57,972 nt of DNA from a virus. The position numbers and the translations under genes are program-made. Position 1 is the first letter of the stretch. Each line of letters opens with the position of its first letter. The stretch lies in IMG/VR virus record IMGVR_UViG_3300031227_000047, positions 1-57,972 of that record; one strand, given 5' to 3'. Below the pieces are notes generated by a model. That model was not told the origin of the DNA. It saw only the letters and a program-made list of their open reading frames with translations, and ran no database searches. Positions 47,015 to 56,033 of this stretch are shown one piece after another.

Positions 47015-47371
47015 ATGAAAAGATGTTTTGTTACCTTTGAGAAATTTCAAGTGGAGTTTCGTGTTTACAAAACAGTAAAGGGAATGAGACGGTGCAAAGA
47101 TTTTTTAGGAAATGTAGACAGAAAAAAATTGATTGGATGTTGTAATTCTTTTGAAACAAAAGCTATTATTTATTTAAATGAAGAAAAAAGAGGAGTGGGA
47201 ATAGTAGCACATGAGATTTTTCATGCTGTTCATAGACTTATGATGTATAGAAAACGGAATGTTGATTTTGAAGAGTGTGCTGAATTTATGGAAGCTCTTA
47301 CGAGGCATTTTTGGGCTTGGTGGTGGGATTGTAAAGATAAGGGATATTGGAAAGAAGATTTAGGAGTTTAA
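47015..47371 (+). CDS. Small zincin-like putative metallopeptidase
   Basis: 118 residues with VGIVAHEIFHAVHRL: the HExxH is intact (HEIFH), with an acidic third-ligand candidate about 25 residues later (EECAEFMEAL). Placed between portal and MuF genes, it could process a head protein or be a structural accessory. A diverged copy without the motif is at 41486. Confidence 0.65.
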   Translation: MKRCFVTFEKFQVEFRVYKTVKGMRRCKDFLGNVDRKKLIGCCNSFETKAIIYLNEEKRGVGIVAHEIFHAVHRLMMYRKRNVDFEECAEFMEALTRHFWAWWWDCKDKGYWKEDLGV

Positions 47372-47374
47372 ATT

Positions 47375-48202
47375 ATGGCTACCGAAAAAGAAATCCAAGA
47401 TGTAGTAGATGCCGCTGCAATTCCTCCTATTTCTGAGGCTGAAATAAAGGGAATGCTCCTTGCAACTGGCTTAGCTGAATTGACGGAAGATACAGAACTT
47501 TTAAAGTATCTAAAAGATACCGTGAATGGGACAATGGAGGAAATGTCTCCTGCTTTTTATAGTGCTGTGAAAGACCAACTCTCTTTAGACGCTTCAGACC
47601 TTACCTTGAACGCTGCAAGAAATATAGCAGAATCCAGGGCTGAATTATTTGCTTCCAATATGACTAAAACAGAATTGAAGAAAATGGGAGAGGCAATAGC
47701 AAAAGGTTTAGAAGAAGGAAAACACCCGTTTGACGTTGCCAAGTCTTTAGATTCAGTACGAGGTTTGGATTCAGTAAGAGCAAAACAACTTGATAAATAC
47801 CAAGAATATCTTGCAGGTCTTGATATTTCGGATGCTGAATATCAAAGGCGTTATGAAAACCGATATGCAAAGCTTTTAAATGATAGGAAGAAAAGCATTG
47901 CTCATACTGAAATGAGATATGCCCAAAGTGAAGGTCACCATTTAGAAGCAGTTAATATGGGAATGAGGTATAAGGTTTGGATGACAGTGGGAGATCAAAG
48001 GGTCAGCGATGTTTGCCAATCCGCTGAAGGGGATGGATGGATTCCTATGAACAAATTCTTTTCAGGTGTTTCTTCTTTACACCCTCCCGGTCATCCAAAT
48101 TGCAGATGCACTTTATCCTATAGGTTTTTAGAACCAACTGGAGTAGCTAAAGAAAGAGCGGATGCAAGAATTGAACAAACCAAAATAGCGAAGGATGAAT
48201 AA
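47375..48202 (+). CDS. MuF-like minor head protein
   Basis: 275 residues. The C-terminal domain (KVWMTVGDQRVSDVCQSAEG ... FFSGVSSLHPPGHPNCRC, about 205-245) is the phage Mu gpF/SPP1 gp7 fold, with its Cys and HPPGHPNCRC hallmark. N-terminal half helical. These proteins bind the portal and help DNA entry or injection. Follows the portal as expected. Confidence 0.88.
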   Translation: MATEKEIQDVVDAAAIPPISEAEIKGMLLATGLAELTEDTELLKYLKDTVNGTMEEMSPAFYSAVKDQLSLDASDLTLNAARNIAESRAELFASNMTKTELKKMGEAIAKGLEEGKHPFDVAKSLDSVRGLDSVRAKQLDKYQEYLAGLDISDAEYQRRYENRYAKLLNDRKKSIAHTEMRYAQSEGHHLEAVNMGMRYKVWMTVGDQRVSDVCQSAEGDGWIPMNKFFSGVSSLHPPGHPNCRCTLSYRFLEPTGVAKERADARIEQTKIAKDE

Positions 48203-48423
48203 TGAAATGTCCTGATTGTGGCGGTGATTCTAGAGTTCGATCTACAATGAAGCCAACAGAAAAGGTTCCTTTTAAACGCCGGTATCGAATCTGTAAGAAG
48301 TGTGGTTTCAATTTTGTAACCTATGAAGGAATGATAAAAATGGATGCTGATTGTTCCAAGGATATTGAGAAAGCTGTGGAAATGTTGGATACAGCTTCAG
48401 ATATTCTGGATAAGTATTTTTAA
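48202..48423 (+). CDS. NrdR-like zinc-ribbon protein
   Basis: 73 residues. MKCPDCGGDSRVRSTMKP, RRYRICKKCGFNFVTYE is very like the N-terminal zinc ribbon of the NrdR repressor, but there is no ATP-cone domain. In NrdR this part binds DNA. Coupled to the MuF gene; it might be a regulator within the head operon. Confidence 0.7.
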   Translation: MKCPDCGGDSRVRSTMKPTEKVPFKRRYRICKKCGFNFVTYEGMIKMDADCSKDIEKAVEMLDTASDILDKYF

Positions 48424-48453
48424 ATGTAGGTTATTTTTTACATATTTCTATAG

Positions 48454-48490
48454 ATACACGCATTTTTCAAAAAGTGCGTGTATTCTTTTT
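48454..48490 (+). terminator. Internal terminator/attenuator before capsid genes
   Basis: ATACACGCA (48454-48462) pairs with TGCGTGTAT (48475-48483), then tcttttt. It lies in the 104-base gap before the scaffold gene and would lower expression of what follows unless a new promoter is present; I could not find a convincing one. Confidence 0.7.
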
Positions 48491-48527
48491 GTGAAGAAAT
48501 AAATTTTAAACCTAAGGAGAGGAAGTT

Positions 48528-49247
48528 ATGTTAGAAGAGAAAACGGGACTGGAAGGGGGAACTGGTATTCAGGATCCTTTGCCAGTAACGGAAAATGACC
48601 CTGCGAATAAGCCTTCGCTGGAAGAAATTATGGCTGGACTTGTCGAAGAGTATGGAGAAGATGCCGTGTCTTCGGCTCCTGTGGTTCAGCAAGTAGCAGA
48701 TCGTAGAGTTTCTCAGGCTATGACCAAAGCAGAACGCAAGATGCGGGAAGCTGAGGCAGCTGCGACAAAAAAAGCCCTTCGTACAGCTAAAGAAACTAAA
48801 CTTTTGGAAGATAAGCAATATGAAGAATTGCTTGCCTTGAAAGAAAAGGAAGCTTCTGAAGCCACTGCTGAATTGGAAAAGTATAAGCGAGATGAAAATG
48901 TAACGAAGCTTTTAAAAAAGAGAGGCATTGTAGATCCTGATTTAGATGCAATCTTTCATAGTATCCAAACGGAAGATCTAACTGAATTGGACACTTTGCT
49001 TGATTCTTTTTTAGAAGGTCGAGATCGAATGGTACAAGAAGGAATAGAGAAGAGGTTGACAACTAAACAGCCTCCAAAAAGTCCAAAAGACAAGAAACCA
49101 GAAGCGGATTCCGACGATCTATTTGCTCAGATTGCAAAGGCGGAAAGTGAAATGGACTATCCGTTGTCTATTCAATTGAAAGCCCAATTGAAAACAAAGT
49201 CATCTGAACATGGAACTGTTTATACCGTAGCGGAACCAGCTGGTTAA
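48528..49247 (+). CDS. Capsid scaffolding protein
   Basis: 239 residues, acidic, Ala/Glu/Lys-rich, with a long central coiled coil (RKMREAEAAATKKALRTAK) and Lys-rich tail; no Cys. This composition, and a position just before the capsid protein, is typical of GP20-type scaffolds. Strong ribosome site (aaggagagg). Confidence 0.75.
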   Translation: MLEEKTGLEGGTGIQDPLPVTENDPANKPSLEEIMAGLVEEYGEDAVSSAPVVQQVADRRVSQAMTKAERKMREAEAAATKKALRTAKETKLLEDKQYEELLALKEKEASEATAELEKYKRDENVTKLLKKRGIVDPDLDAIFHSIQTEDLTELDTLLDSFLEGRDRMVQEGIEKRLTTKQPPKSPKDKKPEADSDDLFAQIAKAESEMDYPLSIQLKAQLKTKSSEHGTVYTVAEPAG

Positions 49248-49268
49248 ATTTAACAGGAGAAAAAGAAA

Positions 49269-50225
49269 ATGGCGTTTCAATCAGAACCGATTACCACCAC
49301 CGATGTTCTAAACTATGTTGGTGAGGCTTTTTTTTATGGTCAGAAGTTTGGCAAAGCACCGTTGTTAGGACTTCGTGGCCTTTTAACTGGTTTTAAAGTA
49401 GCTACAGGGACTCAGTTTGTTATGGGTAATTTGATTACCGGTGATGATCCAAGTCAAGCAACGCAAACTGAGGATGCTTCGATTGCTACAATGACAGACA
49501 CAAATGTAGGCTCTGCTGACCAAAAAACAAATTACCTCCAGCAGTATCGTAAAACGTATACGATTTCGTATGCAGCCCAAGCGTTGGCTGGAGCAATTTC
49601 AGGAGTAGCTTTGCTTGGTGGTGCACAAACTATTATGCGAGCAATGCCTTTACAGCGAGAAGCTCAGCTGAAGCAGTTTATCAGTGACTTTGAATATTCT
49701 GCTTTGTATGGAACGGCGCAAGCATGGACGAATGCAGCCACAGCGGGAGCGATGGGAGGTATTCTAACAGCTATCGAAGCTGGTAGTGAAACAGCGGCTT
49801 CCGGTGCCACTTTGAGCAAAACTCTAATCGAAACTGAGATTGCTCGAATGGCGGTGGCTGGAGCGGAATTTGCAGATACTATCATTATGGGAAATGTTCA
49901 TCAGATTCAAGTGCTCAACTCCATTTATGGAAATGCTATCCAGTCCAGCTCAAGAGGTGGTTTGGATATTCAGACTGTGCAACTTCCTATTCTTGGTGAA
50001 AGCATGGTTGTTTACAATCCTCAAATGGACACAGACCATTTTGCTGTTATTGACATGGCTCATTTCTCTCCGGTGTTTGGTATTGTACCAGGCAAACCCC
50101 CAGTGTTTACTGAGCCGTTAGCGAAGATTGCAGCGGGAGATCAAGAGCAACTGTTTTCAATGATTTCCGTGGATTATACAGATATTCTGTATCACGGAAT
50201 GATTACTGGCTTGGCTACTTCGTAA
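49269..50225 (+). CDS. Major capsid protein (SU10/DUF5309-like)
   Basis: 318 residues, HK97 fold expected. NYLQQYRKTYTISYAAQALA in the N-terminal half, the FEYSALYGTAQAW block, and ANVHQ-like GNVHQIQVLNSIYGN match the SU10-type capsid family. It follows a scaffold gene and is the most codon-optimised, GC-balanced gene of the operon, as expected of an abundant protein. Confidence 0.8.
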   Translation: MAFQSEPITTTDVLNYVGEAFFYGQKFGKAPLLGLRGLLTGFKVATGTQFVMGNLITGDDPSQATQTEDASIATMTDTNVGSADQKTNYLQQYRKTYTISYAAQALAGAISGVALLGGAQTIMRAMPLQREAQLKQFISDFEYSALYGTAQAWTNAATAGAMGGILTAIEAGSETAASGATLSKTLIETEIARMAVAGAEFADTIIMGNVHQIQVLNSIYGNAIQSSSRGGLDIQTVQLPILGESMVVYNPQMDTDHFAVIDMAHFSPVFGIVPGKPPVFTEPLAKIAAGDQEQLFSMISVDYTDILYHGMITGLATS

Positions 50226-50265
50226 CAATTGAAAAAAGACCCTCTGGAGAGGAAGGAATGGACAA

Positions 50266-50703
50266 ATGGAAAATGAAACTCAGTACAAATGTATCAAACC
50301 GATAGGACAAGAGTCCCTAAGAGATCTGCAATGGATTGCTGAGGCTGTTCAGGAATTTGCAAAAATTATGAACGAAGCCTTAAAGAAATTTGTTGTGGCT
50401 GGAATCTCAGAAGAGGACATTGATTTTATTTTAGATGCCCTCAGAGAAAAAGAGCTATGGGGGCCTAAGAATGATGCTACGTTGAATCGTATGGCAGCAG
50501 GTATTGGACGTGGAGCGGCTTTAGGCGTGCTTATCCAAGGCAATGCCAAGACTTCAGCCATTATTCAAGAAACCTTAGCTGAAAAAACTAAAATGAAGTT
50601 TGATAGTAAACAAGAAGATCGAAAAAATAAGAAGGCTCTAAGAGCTGAACGAATTCATCGAAACGAAAACAGAGTTAGCGAAAAGAAAAAGCATAAAGAA
50701 TAA
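50266..50703 (+). CDS. Hypothetical head-region protein
   Basis: 145 residues. Helical N-terminal half, an Ala/Gly helix (MAAGIGRGAALGVLIQ) in the middle and a very basic C-terminus. No family recognised. Between the capsid and a probable decoration protein gene. Confidence 0.55.
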   Translation: MENETQYKCIKPIGQESLRDLQWIAEAVQEFAKIMNEALKKFVVAGISEEDIDFILDALREKELWGPKNDATLNRMAAGIGRGAALGVLIQGNAKTSAIIQETLAEKTKMKFDSKQEDRKNKKALRAERIHRNENRVSEKKKHKE

Positions 50704-50753
50704 CTTGTGGAACAAATGAATCTTTCATAGATCTACACAAAGGAGAATTAGAC

Positions 50754-51380
50754 ATGGCACACGCACCAGTTAATCACGGACAAATTTTTAATCCCCAATT
50801 GGCAGCAATCATGAGGGCGGAAAGTCTTCATACTGTAGACTTCGATGTTCCCACAGCAGATGATGATTATTTTTTGGCAGCGTCTCAGGTTACTACAGGC
50901 ACGGATCAAACGACAGAGGTTTCTTCTTTTACGAAAGATTCACCTGCCAATTATCCAGTTTGTCCAACTGTCACTGTTGTTGAAGACAGCGGAAGTGATA
51001 TCACAGCGGTTGAAGTTTCGTTAAGTGGAATTGACCAGTTTGGTGATTTCATAACAGAAACAGGATCGGCAACTTATACAAGTGGAACAGGTTGGGTTTA
51101 TGCTTGCAATAATGCCTTCCTGAAACTGGAACTGCTTTCTGTAGTTACCACTGGTGACACTGCAACAAACGACATAGTCCAAATCGGTTTTGCAAAGAAG
51201 TATGGACTTGGGCGAAGAATTGCAAAGACAGCCGAAGTTTATGCACATGAGTTTGATGGAAGCAATGATGCTGGAACCATAAATGCTGCTTATAGCACTT
51301 ATGACATAGCAGGAACACCAAACAGCGATAAAACATTCGGGCTTTTAATGCTTCCGACATTTTATACAGGTAGAGCTTAA
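50754..51380 (+). CDS. Putative head decoration/fibre protein
   Basis: 208 residues, Thr/Ser/Asp-rich and beta-strand dominated (VTVVEDSGSDITAVEVSLSG), with AHAPVNHGQIFNPQLAA at the start. Such composition immediately after the major capsid protein is common for decoration proteins. Inference from position and composition. Confidence 0.55.
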   Translation: MAHAPVNHGQIFNPQLAAIMRAESLHTVDFDVPTADDDYFLAASQVTTGTDQTTEVSSFTKDSPANYPVCPTVTVVEDSGSDITAVEVSLSGIDQFGDFITETGSATYTSGTGWVYACNNAFLKLELLSVVTTGDTATNDIVQIGFAKKYGLGRRIAKTAEVYAHEFDGSNDAGTINAAYSTYDIAGTPNSDKTFGLLMLPTFYTGRA

Positions 51381-51400
51381 ATTTATAGGAGGGATTAAAA

Positions 51401-54016
51401 ATGTCTGTAGATTTAAATACTCAGGATAATTTTCCTGAGAATATACCTGGTGCTTTGGAAACAAGCGATCCTCTCCAGAGGGCGAGGGGCCGTTACCTTC
51501 GATGTTTCATTGTTGGTGGCGGTTCCTCACTTTCTGGATTTGATTTTTCATCCTTGGATGATGAGTTTGTCATTTCTGTAAACGGGGCTTTTGAATTTTG
51601 TAAGGCCAATGCTGCAATTGGAATTGATAAGCGGTATTGGTCACGTTTATATCAAGGGGGATATGGGGATAAAGCCCTTCGGAAAGCACAAAATTCTAAG
51701 CTTAAAAAATATTGGGTTGAAACTCCGGCTGGACAAGATATAAAGGAAATTCCAAATGAAGTAATCAGAATCTCATCTGCAAGTAAGCAGAAAATGGTAT
51801 TTACACAAAACTTAAATGATGGTTTGATTTCAGGAGGAAATTCAGGCTTCGCTGCTTTGAATCTTGCAGTAGCATTTGGATTCAGACTGATTTATTTGCT
51901 TGGTTTTGATATGAAAGGGGATGGAAAAGGGAATCAAGCGTGGTTTCATAAAGGTCACCCAAACGTTCAGAAAGAAGATGTATACCTAAATTTCATAAAG
52001 CCATTTGAAGCAGTTGCACCTGAATTGAAAAAGCGTGGAATTCATGTAATCAATGTGAATGAAGAAAGCAAATTGACTTGCTTTCCATTTGAAGAATTTC
52101 CTTCCCGAAGCCGGGTTTCAGTTCCGGGTTTTCGTGGATTTGGGGATCACTTTTACATGAGAACATTGGTAGAATCTTTGGCTCGTAAGCATTTGAAAGT
52201 TTCTGTTCAATGTACCATGCCGGAAGCCTTTTGGGATTATCCTAATGTAGAATTCACAAATCCCCCTACAGAATTAAGAACTCAAAAGAAGCACATATTA
52301 AGTCTTGACAATAATTTATGGGGTAGGTTTGATGGCCTTCCAAAGGTAGCAGAAACCCCCGTTTCTTATGATTGGAAAAACCAACTTGCTCAAAAATCAA
52401 ATGAAAAATCAGTTGCTTATTCCTTTGCAAAATTAAATGGGGTTAATGATTTTGATTTTGGTTTTCCAGTCCCAAAAGTTTGGGGGGATAGAGGCAAAGA
52501 AATCTTAAAGAAGGTAGACAATCCCCAAGGAAAACCTGTTTGTATTGTACATCAATCAACAATTAGAAAAGAGTGGGATTGTCCTTCACGTAGTCCAAAG
52601 CCTGAATACTTTCAACACATTGTTTCCAAGTATAAAAAGCAGATTTGTTTTGTTTCTGTTTTGGATGTGGATGGAGTAAATGAAATTTATGATGGGGAAC
52701 AATTAGAAGGGATTTCTACTCGATTTGAACATGGGGAATTAAGTATTCCAGAGATTATAGGTTTGTGTGCGGAGAGTGGTTTGATCTTATCATATCCTTC
52801 CTTTTTCATGTTGCTTGGCGTAGCTCTTCGCACACCTACTTTTGTACTTTGGGGAGGTCATATTTCCCCTGAGATTCATTTAGATCCAATTATGGGATTA
52901 GAAAAAACTGATTTTGTTTCGCCTATCCCGGCTTGTAATTGTGGTCAAGCTGCTCATGATTGTCTTAAAGAAATCCCAATAAATAAAATTGATGAAGGGT
53001 TTCAAAATTTCCTATTAAAAAATAAGTTGGTGGATGTTCAAGAAGCAAAAGAAGTCTTAAAAAAGGTTTCAAAAGAAATAGAAAAGAAAGAGGAAAAAAA
53101 ATCCTACTTTAAAGAAATTCAGGAAACAACAAGAGTCGCTATTCCAGCAGGGATAGGGGATATGCACTGGATTCTTTTAAAATTGGAGGATTTTAAAAGG
53201 AAGAGAGGAATTAAACACCTTACTATTTCTGCTCATGAAGATTCCGGGCATAAAAATAGTCATGAATTTTTAAAGATGCTTCATTATGTTGATGCTGTGG
53301 AAGATCCAGGGCCGGATTTACCTTGGCCCTGGATAGGAGGAAAAAACAATCCTGATTTTCCATTAAGAGAAGATGTAAATGGATTAGATTTTTTGATGCA
53401 ATTTAATTCTTCTTTAGAAAAAGGAGTTTCTATACAGGATATTCTTCCAGAATATGAAATAGATTGGGAATATCAAATTCCAATTTTTCCAGAATCTATT
53501 AAATCAGCAAAAAATTTATGTCTTGATTGTGGAAAAAAGGTAATTCTTTTTTATGCTAGTTCTGTAGGTGGAAATAACAATTGGGCAAAGGGATTTTGGA
53601 GACCAGAAGATTGGAATGAATTAGCCAAATTTTTAATTTCAAGATATAGAACTCTTCCTATTTTATTAGGTTCTAATTGGGACTTAAATTATTGTGAGCT
53701 TCTTAATCTTTCTTTAATGAGGTCTTTAGTTGGGAAAACTAATGTTTCAGAACTATTTGCATTAACTCAAATGGCGGATGCTGTAGTTTCTTTTCCTTCA
53801 GGTGTTTCAATTATGTCTACTCATTTTAAAACACCTTCAATTATGTTTTGGCCACAAAATCAATGGAGTGAGAAATTTTCAACTGCATGGGTAGATCCAA
53901 AAATGCTTTCCGAAAAGAAATATATACCCATTCACTATGCTGAAAATGATTTTTGTAATGTTGATTTTGTAGCTAATCAATTAGTTAAATTCTTAGAAAT
54001 AGAAGATGATAATTGA
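51401..54016 (+). CDS. Three-domain glycosyltransferase-like protein in the head operon
   Basis: 871 residues. Residues about 25-225 resemble DUF115-type proteins linked to glycan synthesis: CFIVGGGSSLSGFDFS, ISVNGAFEF, GGNSGFAALNLAVAFGF and YLLGFDMKG. Two glycosyltransferase-9-like units follow: about 240-545 (PGFRGFGDHFYMRTLVESLA; SIPEIIGLCAESGLILSYPS) and about 585-871 (AIPAGIGDMHWILLKL; LGSNWD; ELFALTQMADAVVSFPSGVS). Family 9 enzymes transfer ADP-heptose in lipopolysaccharide synthesis. Here the gene is coupled to a SAM methyltransferase and lies among head genes, so glycosylation of virion proteins is a reasonable idea. Whether both GT units are active cannot be told. Confidence 0.7.
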   Translation: MSVDLNTQDNFPENIPGALETSDPLQRARGRYLRCFIVGGGSSLSGFDFSSLDDEFVISVNGAFEFCKANAAIGIDKRYWSRLYQGGYGDKALRKAQNSKLKKYWVETPAGQDIKEIPNEVIRISSASKQKMVFTQNLNDGLISGGNSGFAALNLAVAFGFRLIYLLGFDMKGDGKGNQAWFHKGHPNVQKEDVYLNFIKPFEAVAPELKKRGIHVINVNEESKLTCFPFEEFPSRSRVSVPGFRGFGDHFYMRTLVESLARKHLKVSVQCTMPEAFWDYPNVEFTNPPTELRTQKKHILSLDNNLWGRFDGLPKVAETPVSYDWKNQLAQKSNEKSVAYSFAKLNGVNDFDFGFPVPKVWGDRGKEILKKVDNPQGKPVCIVHQSTIRKEWDCPSRSPKPEYFQHIVSKYKKQICFVSVLDVDGVNEIYDGEQLEGISTRFEHGELSIPEIIGLCAESGLILSYPSFFMLLGVALRTPTFVLWGGHISPEIHLDPIMGLEKTDFVSPIPACNCGQAAHDCLKEIPINKIDEGFQNFLLKNKLVDVQEAKEVLKKVSKEIEKKEEKKSYFKEIQETTRVAIPAGIGDMHWILLKLEDFKRKRGIKHLTISAHEDSGHKNSHEFLKMLHYVDAVEDPGPDLPWPWIGGKNNPDFPLREDVNGLDFLMQFNSSLEKGVSIQDILPEYEIDWEYQIPIFPESIKSAKNLCLDCGKKVILFYASSVGGNNNWAKGFWRPEDWNELAKFLISRYRTLPILLGSNWDLNYCELLNLSLMRSLVGKTNVSELFALTQMADAVVSFPSGVSIMSTHFKTPSIMFWPQNQWSEKFSTAWVDPKMLSEKKYIPIHYAENDFCNVDFVANQLVKFLEIEDDN

Positions 54017-54645
54017 TTACGCTAGAAGAAAAAAGAGAAATGCTGCATTGGAATCCTACGTATGGTTTGGGTTACATAAACCTTCATTTTTCTGAACAAA
54101 AAGTGGATTATTTTGATGAATATATTGAGATGGAGAGGGAATCTGCAATTACTAAAGCCTTGAATAAATTCAGGGTGGTTTTGGTAAGAACACTTACACA
54201 GGAACAGGTATTAGATATTGGTATTGGATGTGGAACCTTTATCAGTTCATGCGGAAATGCTAAGGGATTTGATGTAGATAAAAAATCAATCGAATGGCTG
54301 GAAGTACGATCCTTATGGTTGGATCCATTCTTAGGTAATTTGAATGAGACAGAAGCTCTAACTTTCTGGGACTCGTTTGAGCACATTACAGATCCTTGGG
54401 AAATCATACGCAAATTTCATGGCAAATATGTATTCATTTCCATTCCGATTTTTGAGGACAAAGAGGATGCAGTTTCTTCCATTCATTTCAAGCCATTAGA
54501 GCATAGGTGGTACTTCACGGAATGGGGATTGATAAAGCAATTTAAACTTCGTGGATTTAAGTTACTAAAGAAAAGTAATTATGAATCTGAGATAGGAAGA
54601 CAAGGAATTGAAATCTTTGTCTTTAAACAGGAACTAAACAAATGA
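54013..54645 (+). CDS. SAM-dependent methyltransferase (class I)
   Basis: 210 residues. QVLDIGIGCGTFISS is the SAM-binding motif I; GFDVD follows as motif II; FWDSFEHITDPWEIIRKF is the typical post-III region of Methyltransf_23-type enzymes, which act on small molecules or sugars. TTG start overlaps the glycosyltransferase stop (TTGA); ATG 54040 is an alternative. Likely works with the upstream gene, perhaps methylating a glycan. Confidence 0.75.
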   Translation: MITLEEKREMLHWNPTYGLGYINLHFSEQKVDYFDEYIEMERESAITKALNKFRVVLVRTLTQEQVLDIGIGCGTFISSCGNAKGFDVDKKSIEWLEVRSLWLDPFLGNLNETEALTFWDSFEHITDPWEIIRKFHGKYVFISIPIFEDKEDAVSSIHFKPLEHRWYFTEWGLIKQFKLRGFKLLKKSNYESEIGRQGIEIFVFKQELNK

Positions 54646-55325
54646 GCGATGCTTCAATTCTAGCAGTAGTTCAAAAAAATCCTGAAATAGGTACTTCAGA
54701 TGAAGCTTATATCCAAGCGCTGATTACTCAGGCAAAAATTTATATCAAAGAATATTGTAAACTGGTTCGATATCCTGAATTGGAAAAGGGATATGCTAAA
54801 AGTGGAGCTACTCCGGACACAGATTTAACCAGTCTTTCTACAAATTGGTTATATGTGAGCATTGATGGAACTGGTTTTATCCAAGTTGATCTGACTTTAG
54901 CAAATTGTACAGATGGAGCAGCTACAGCGGCTGAATTACAAACTCAGATTAGAGTGAAAACAGATCACCTTGAATTTCTTGATGTTGTAGTTGAATACGA
55001 TTCTACAAGCGGGGCTGAATTTTACAAAATTACAAGCGATATTTATGGAACGGGTAGCAGTGTTTTAATTTCATTTTCCTCTTCCTATAAACACGTGGCC
55101 AAGGCGTTGAAATTAAGCACTCTTTATGGAGGGACAGAATTTCCAGGAGAGAATGAAGACACGTATTTGGATAGTGCTACGGTTCGTTTGGTTGAGATTC
55201 TTTACAACCGAGCTGGAATCGAAGGAATGGATAGTGTTTCGTTTATTGGTGGAATGAGTCTTCTGACAAAAGATATGGATCCTATGCTTTTGTCGATGTT
55301 ACAGACTAGACGGAAACTTATTTGA
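54642..55325 (+). CDS. Head-tail connector (gp6-like) with inserted beta domain
   Basis: 227 residues. The ends match short connector proteins: EAYIQALITQAKIYIKEYC at 20-40 and VRLVEILYNRAGIEGMDSVS near the C-terminus. Between them, residues about 55-165 hold a beta-rich module with TAAELQTQIRV and GAEFYKITSDIYGTGSSVLI, like the domains found in some tail-sheath and flagellar proteins. Usual connectors are about 100 residues. Confidence 0.7.
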   Translation: MSDASILAVVQKNPEIGTSDEAYIQALITQAKIYIKEYCKLVRYPELEKGYAKSGATPDTDLTSLSTNWLYVSIDGTGFIQVDLTLANCTDGAATAAELQTQIRVKTDHLEFLDVVVEYDSTSGAEFYKITSDIYGTGSSVLISFSSSYKHVAKALKLSTLYGGTEFPGENEDTYLDSATVRLVEILYNRAGIEGMDSVSFIGGMSLLTKDMDPMLLSMLQTRRKLI

Positions 55326-55326
55326 A

Positions 55327-55701
55327 ATGATTAGGGCTAGACATACATTTGAGCAACAGTTTATAGATACTGCTCAAATTGGAACTGAAACAGGAAGAGG
55401 TTTTGGTTCTAATCCCACTGCAAATTCTTGGGCTTATGATTCTGTAAATACGGTTGCTTGTAAAGTGGATGATTCAAAATCTAGAGAGGCAAAAGATGGA
55501 ACTGAGGTTTCTCTTACAGATGCTTTAATTTATTTTCCCTCTGATTCTACGGTAACAGGAAAAAACAGGATCAAGATCACACATCGTTACAGAGAAGCCC
55601 TAGGAACCGCCCAAATTTACGCTGTAATGGGAGATCCTAAAGATGCAAGGTGTGGATTAGTCCTACCTTGCAAGCTCGTTACAGGGGAATCTGTCCTATG
55701 A
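55327..55701 (+). CDS. Head-tail joining protein
   Basis: 124 residues, beta-rich, between connector and HK97-gp10-like genes, the normal place for a head-closure/adaptor protein. KVDDSKSREAKDGTEVSLTD and DRI.I-like NRIKITHRYR segments are typical of SPP1 gp16-like adaptors. No distinctive motif. Confidence 0.6.
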   Translation: MIRARHTFEQQFIDTAQIGTETGRGFGSNPTANSWAYDSVNTVACKVDDSKSREAKDGTEVSLTDALIYFPSDSTVTGKNRIKITHRYREALGTAQIYAVMGDPKDARCGLVLPCKLVTGESVL

Positions 55702-56033
55702 TGAAAATGAAAGTAAAAACACCGGAACAAATAGTGGATGAGGTTTTGTCTCATGTAGATAAAGCGATGTTTGATGCTTTTCCTGGAACTATGGTGGAAG
55801 TAGCAAAAGAAAAAAGTCCATTTTTGACAGGGAATAATATGAATTCCATTTGGTTTAAGAAAATGAAGAACTTAGCCAAAGGAATTATTGGATATATGAT
55901 AGGAACGGAAAGCGGATATGGAGCTTGGTTGGAGTTAGGCAGTTCAAATAGGGCTCCACGTCCATACTTCGCTCCAGGGTATCAAGTTGGGCATAACGAT
56001 TTTATGGCTTTGTTAAAAAGTTGGAAGAGATAG
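55698..56033 (+). CDS. HK97 gp10-like neck/tail-completion protein
   Basis: 111 residues. SPFLTGNNMNSIWF followed by GYGAWLELGSSNRAPRPYFAP has the family pattern (P..TG.L..SI, then YA..LE.G....R.RP.L.PA). Start overlaps the preceding stop (ATGA). Confidence 0.82.
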   Translation: MMKMKVKTPEQIVDEVLSHVDKAMFDAFPGTMVEVAKEKSPFLTGNNMNSIWFKKMKNLAKGIIGYMIGTESGYGAWLELGSSNRAPRPYFAPGYQVGHNDFMALLKSWKR

